Source: Micrococcus flavus (GTDB taxonomy: Bacteria; Actinomycetota; Actinomycetes; Actinomycetales; Micrococcaceae). From it: a stretch of DNA of 64,000 bases. The DNA is taken from contig NZ_JACHMC010000001.1 of NCBI RefSeq assembly GCF_014204815.1, positions 682,001-746,000 on the forward strand, written 5' to 3'. The notes beneath the pieces are model-generated. The model was not told the DNA's origin. It did no database searches and was given only the letters and a program-made list of their open reading frames with translations. Positions within the stretch are counted from its first letter, which is position 1. Each line of letters starts with the position of its first letter. The position numbers and the translations under genes were made by a program. This document shows, in pieces, positions 60,893-64,000 of this stretch.

Positions 60893-62311
60893 TCAGGACT
60901 CCTTCGGCGCGTCCCCGTAGCCGCCGTCGAGGAGGCGGCGGAGCTCGTCGTCGAGGGCGTCCGTGGAGGCCTCCGCGGCCGAGCGGCGGCCGGCGTAGCC
61001 CGAGGGGTCGTCCAGGTCCTCGGCCGTGGGCTGGCGCTCGGGGGAGGTCCAGATGTCCTCGCGGTAGGCGGTGCCGTGCTCCGCCGTCACGTGCTCCCAG
61101 AAGGCGGCGGCCTCGCGCAGGCGCCGCGGGCGCAGCTCGAGACCCACGAGGGCCGCGAACGCCTCCTCGGCGGGACCGCCCGAGGCGCGGCGCCGGTTGA
61201 TCGTCTCGCGCAGGGCCGCGGCGGACTCCAGCGGCTTCGCCGCCTCGGCCACCACGACGTCGACCCAGCCCTCCACGAGCGCGATCAGCAGCTCGAGCTG
61301 GTCGAGGGCGGCGCGCTGGGTGGCGTCCGGCTCGGCGATGAACGAGGAGCCGTCGAAGACGGCCTGCATGGACTCCGGGTCCATGGGGTCGACGGAGGCG
61401 GCGGCGCGTTCGATGCCCTCGGTGTCCAGGCGGATGCCCGCGGCGTACTGCTCGATGGCCGCGAAGAGGTCGCGCTCGAGCCACGGGGAGTGCAGGAACA
61501 GGCGCAGCCGGGCCACCTCGCGCAGGGCGAGGTAGAGGCGCAGCTGGTCGTCCGGGACGGAGAGGCCGTCCCCGAACTCCTCCACGTTCACGGGGATCAT
61601 GGCGGGGCGATGGCCGGCCATCGGCAGCCCGATGTCGGTGCCGGAGAGCACCTCCTTGCCGAGCGTCCCCACGGCCCCGCCCAGCTGCAGGCCGAACATG
61701 GTGCCTCCCATGTTCTGCAGCATCGGCTGGAGGCCGCCGAGCAGGGACGCGTCCATGCCCTCCGGCAGCTGGCCGGGCAGCTGCTGCTCGATCGCGGCGG
61801 ACATCGCCCGCGACAGGGACGTGGCCACGGGCTCGGTCACCCGGCGCCAGGCGTCGGCGGTGGCCTCCACCCACTCGGCCCGGGACCACGCCTGGCCCAC
61901 CGCGCCGGTGGACTCGGTCTCGGTGACGCCGTCAAGCCACAGCTCGGCCAGGCGCAGGGCCTCGTCCACCTCCCTGCGCGCGAACGAGCCCACCGAGGGG
62001 TCCTCGCCGGCCACGGCCTGGCGGGCGGCCTGCTTCGCGAGCGTCCAGTTCACAGGGCCGTCGGACCCGGGGCCGGGGTTCATCATGGCCTGGAACTGGG
62101 CCATGGCCTGCTGCATCATCACCGGGTCCAGCCGGGAGGGGTCGAAGCCCATGCCGGGCATGCCGCCCATGCCTCCGGGGGTGCCCATGCCCTCCATGGC
62201 CTTGCGGATCTCGTCCGCGTCCGGGGCCTGGCCGCCGAACATCTGGCGGAGCATCTCCTCGAGCGGGTCGCGGCCGTCGTCGGGACCGGGGGTGCGCGGA
62301 TCGTCAGTCAT
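60893..62311 (-). CDS. DUF2342 zinc-dependent hydrolase-like protein
   Basis: 472 residues. The N-terminal 60 are acidic and Met/Gly-rich. The DUF2342/TIGR03624 core contains MIPVNVEEFGDGLSVP, REVARLRLFLHSPWLERDLFAAIEQYAAGI and LLIALVEGWVDVVVAEAA. Family members are annotated as putative metalloproteases; from memory their usual sequence is REVAHARLF, whereas here the His is replaced (REVARLRLF), so a metal site may be incomplete. Function unknown in all actinobacteria. TACGCT seven bases before the ATG on the minus strand. Confidence 0.85.
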   Translation of the reverse strand: MTDDPRTPGPDDGRDPLEEMLRQMFGGQAPDADEIRKAMEGMGTPGGMGGMPGMGFDPSRLDPVMMQQAMAQFQAMMNPGPGSDGPVNWTLAKQAARQAVAGEDPSVGSFARREVDEALRLAELWLDGVTETESTGAVGQAWSRAEWVEATADAWRRVTEPVATSLSRAMSAAIEQQLPGQLPEGMDASLLGGLQPMLQNMGGTMFGLQLGGAVGTLGKEVLSGTDIGLPMAGHRPAMIPVNVEEFGDGLSVPDDQLRLYLALREVARLRLFLHSPWLERDLFAAIEQYAAGIRLDTEGIERAAASVDPMDPESMQAVFDGSSFIAEPDATQRAALDQLELLIALVEGWVDVVVAEAAKPLESAAALRETINRRRASGGPAEEAFAALVGLELRPRRLREAAAFWEHVTAEHGTAYREDIWTSPERQPTAEDLDDPSGYAGRRSAAEASTDALDDELRRLLDGGYGDAPKES

Positions 62312-62324
62312 GCGCCCCAGCGTA
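62312..62324 (-). promoter_or_regulatory. Leaderless-type promoter of the DUF2342 gene
   Basis: TACGCT at 62324-62319 (minus strand), seven bases, then ATG at 62311. Confidence 0.5.
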
Positions 62325-62521
62325 TCGGCGCACGCCCGGCGCCGCGCGGGTCGGACGGCCCGCAGGCGGAGCGGGTTCGCCCTCGGCGCAGGGCGGTCCC
62401 GTCCCGCCCGTGCCCGGACCGCCCCCGCTAGACTGGTCCGACCGCGGCGCCCGCGCCCCTCACGCCCGCGCGCCGCGGACATGGCCCCCCACCAGGACCA
62501 CAGCAGGAAAGTCGGTGTCGC

Positions 62522-63592
62522 GTGCGCGCAATACCCCGTGTGTCTCGCCGCCGCCCGAGCGTGCCCGCCTCCGGGTGGCTCGCCGCCGGCTCCGCGGCCG
62601 CGGCCCTGCTCCTGCCCGCGCCCTACATCCTCGAGGGCCCCGGGCCGGCGATCGACGTCCTCGGCGAGCACGCCGGCCACCCGGTCATGACGGTCGACGG
62701 CGGCGCGCAGGATCCGGGGGAGGGGCGCCTGGACATGACCACCGTGCTCGTCTCGGGCCCGCCCGGCGGCACCACCACCGCGGCCGAGGTCGTCGCGGCG
62801 CTGGCCGATCCCACCACGGACGCGGTGCCGCGTGAGCTCGTCCATCCCACCGGGGTCAGCGCGGAGGAGGTCGGACGGGCCAACGAGGCCGCCATGACGA
62901 GCTCGCAGGACGTGGCCACCGTGGCCGCGCTGCGCTCGCTCGGGCGGGACGTGCCCGGCGAGCTGACGGTCCAGGCCTTCGCTCCGGAGAGCCCCGCGGC
63001 CGGAGTCCTGCGCGAGGGGGACGCGGTGCTGCGCGCGGGCGGCGAGCCGGTGCGGTCCGTCGACGACGTGCGGACCGCCGTCGAGGCCGCCGCCCCCGGC
63101 CCGGTGGCCCTGACCGTGCGCCGCGAGGGCCGCGAGCAGGACCTCGAGGTCCCCGTGGCGGCCGCCCCGGCCGGGTCCGAGCGGGCCTGGCAGATCGGGG
63201 TCCTGATGGACGAGCGGTTCGAGGTGCCCGTGGAGGTGGACTTCGCCCTCGAGGACGTGGGCGGCCCCTCGGCCGGCACGGTGTTCGCACTTGCCGTGAT
63301 CGAACGGCTGACCCCCGGCGCCCTCACCGGCGGCGCGCACGTGGCCGTGACCGGCACGGTCACCGCCGACGGGCGGGTGGGCGCGATCGGCGGGCTCCCG
63401 CAGAAGGTGCGCGGGGCGGCCGACGCCGGCGCCACCGCCTTCCTGGCCCCCGCGGAGAACTGCGCGGAGCTCGTCGGCCGCGTGCCCGAGGGCATCGACG
63501 TCTACGCGGTGGACACCCTCGACACCGCCCGCCGCGCCCTCGAGGCGCTCGGGCGCGGACAGACCCCCGACGGCGTGCCGCCGTGCGGATGA
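62522..63592 (+). CDS. Membrane-anchored PDZ/Lon-type protease (YlbL family)
   Basis: 356 residues. One N-terminal transmembrane segment (about 19-37), a PDZ domain (145-215; SPAAGVLREGDAVLRAGGEPV) and a C-terminal S16 (Lon) protease domain. The Ser of the catalytic dyad lies in DVGGPSAGTVFALAV near 242 and the Lys in IGGLPQKVRGAADAG near 295. Known relatives are cell-surface regulated proteases. GTG 62522 has AGGAAAG about 12 bases upstream. The start codon is not firmly fixed, since other GTGs lie nearby. The next gene is the UPF0182 protein, an order seen in mycobacteria. Confidence 0.88.
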   Translation: MRAIPRVSRRRPSVPASGWLAAGSAAAALLLPAPYILEGPGPAIDVLGEHAGHPVMTVDGGAQDPGEGRLDMTTVLVSGPPGGTTTAAEVVAALADPTTDAVPRELVHPTGVSAEEVGRANEAAMTSSQDVATVAALRSLGRDVPGELTVQAFAPESPAAGVLREGDAVLRAGGEPVRSVDDVRTAVEAAAPGPVALTVRREGREQDLEVPVAAAPAGSERAWQIGVLMDERFEVPVEVDFALEDVGGPSAGTVFALAVIERLTPGALTGGAHVAVTGTVTADGRVGAIGGLPQKVRGAADAGATAFLAPAENCAELVGRVPEGIDVYAVDTLDTARRALEALGRGQTPDGVPPCG

Positions 63593-63631
63593 GGCCGGCC
63601 CGCCCCTGCGGCCCGGCCCTGCAGACCCTGC

Positions 63632-63651
63632 GGTCCGTGACCCCACGGACC
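63632..63651 (+). terminator. Small hairpin between the PDZ protease and UPF0182 genes
   Basis: GGTCCGTG at 63632-63639 pairs with CACGGACC at 63644-63651 across four bases. It could be a weak terminator or attenuator. Confidence 0.4.
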
Positions 63652-63716
63652 CCCGACGCGGAGGCCCCCCGTCTCCGCACCGCACCCCCGTCCGCGGGGG
63701 AGAACGAGGAGACACA

Positions 63717-64000
63717 GTGAGCTTCGGACAGTCCGGCGGGCCCTTCGGCGGGCCGCCTCGAGACCAGGGCCCCGGCGCAGGCGGCCCGTTCGGCGGGTTC
63801 GGCCCATGGGGCGGAGCCCCCGACGGCGGCGGAGGAGCCTCCGACGGCGGCGGGGGAGGCTCGTCCGCGCGCACCGCCCCGCGCGGGCCGGGCCGGCCCA
63901 GCGCCCTGCTGCTCACCGTCATCTCGGTGGCGGTCCTGACGGCCCTGTTCGTGCTGTTCACCCGCGTGTACACCGAGGTCCTCTGGTTCGACCAGCTCGG
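63717..64000 (+). CDS. UPF0182 family membrane protein, N-terminal part
   Basis: The reading frame runs off the end of the window. The first 94 residues are visible: a Gly/Pro-rich N terminus of about 60, a transmembrane helix (ALLLTVISVAVLTALFVLF) and the family signature YTEVLWFDQLG. UPF0182 proteins are large (about 1000 residues), with seven or so helices and a periplasmic domain; function unknown. GTG 63717 has GAGGAG about eight bases upstream. Confidence 0.85.
   Translation, partial: MSFGQSGGPFGGPPRDQGPGAGGPFGGFGPWGGAPDGGGGASDGGGGGSSARTAPRGPGRPSALLLTVISVAVLTALFVLFTRVYTEVLWFDQL

Overview
The window is chromosomal DNA of a very high-GC actinobacterium. Two 60-base lines counted by hand give about 75 % GC in resident genes and 42 % GC inside one foreign gene. 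AdnAB helicase-nuclease, UvrD2, an actinobacterial DapD, TatB, DUF3117 and DUF3107 proteins and a coproporphyrin-type haem pathway (HemY, HemH, HemQ) fit Micrococcaceae, most likely Micrococcus or a close relative. That assignment is inference from gene content, GC and compactness. I found no tRNA, rRNA, CRISPR array or insertion sequence, and no gene-free stretch above 300 bases.

Layout. 1-2285: end of a peptide ABC transporter operon. 2389-6365: typA, a small membrane protein, ferredoxin fdxA and dapC. 6505-10196: citrate synthase, then divergent dapD and dapE, so three lysine/diaminopimelate genes lie close together. 10263-13673 (minus): a four-gene polar amino-acid (glutamate-type) ABC importer. 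13765-15204: LOG-family hydrolase, a DivIVA-like membrane protein and a DUF3117 protein. 15295-21934: O-methyltransferase, zf-HC2 anti-sigma-like protein, tatB, mrp, DUF1003, a CBS/MgtE-N protein and a general-stress membrane protein; this resembles the sigE-rseA-htrA-tatB neighbourhood of mycobacteria, but without sigE or htrA. 21942-30090: atypical pyruvate kinase, aminopeptidase P, PHP phosphoesterase, DEAD-box helicase, RNB ribonuclease and DUF3107. 30206-46052: haem locus, with hemA and a tetR on the minus strand and hemE-hemY-hemQ-hemH-hemC-hemD on the plus strand, followed by an accessory block and then hemB-hemL. 46176-47910: RHH/Doc toxin-antitoxin pair, DEDDh exonuclease and alkyltransferase-like protein. 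47953-59321: adnA-adnB, a phosphotransferase, nudC and uvrD2. 59334-64000: ThiF-like protein, YgjP-like metallopeptidase, DUF2342 protein, YlbL-like PDZ/Lon protease and the start of a UPF0182 membrane protein.

The best candidate for something undescribed is the gene at 42124-43683. It is a 519-residue P-loop ATPase with a C-terminal zinc ribbon. It is AT-rich, uses codons its neighbours avoid, has its own extended -10 promoter and leader hairpin, and sits alone between hemD and hemB beside a NYN/LOTUS-type RNase gene. It looks like a single-gene foreign island, possibly a standalone defence ATPase.

A second window-wide pattern is a -10-like hexamer (TANNNT or a one-base variant) placed 6-7 nt before the start codon of about 22 genes, which predicts widespread leaderless transcription and fixes many start codons. 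A TetR/GAP-family pair also carries two tandem palindromic operators that overlap both divergent promoters.
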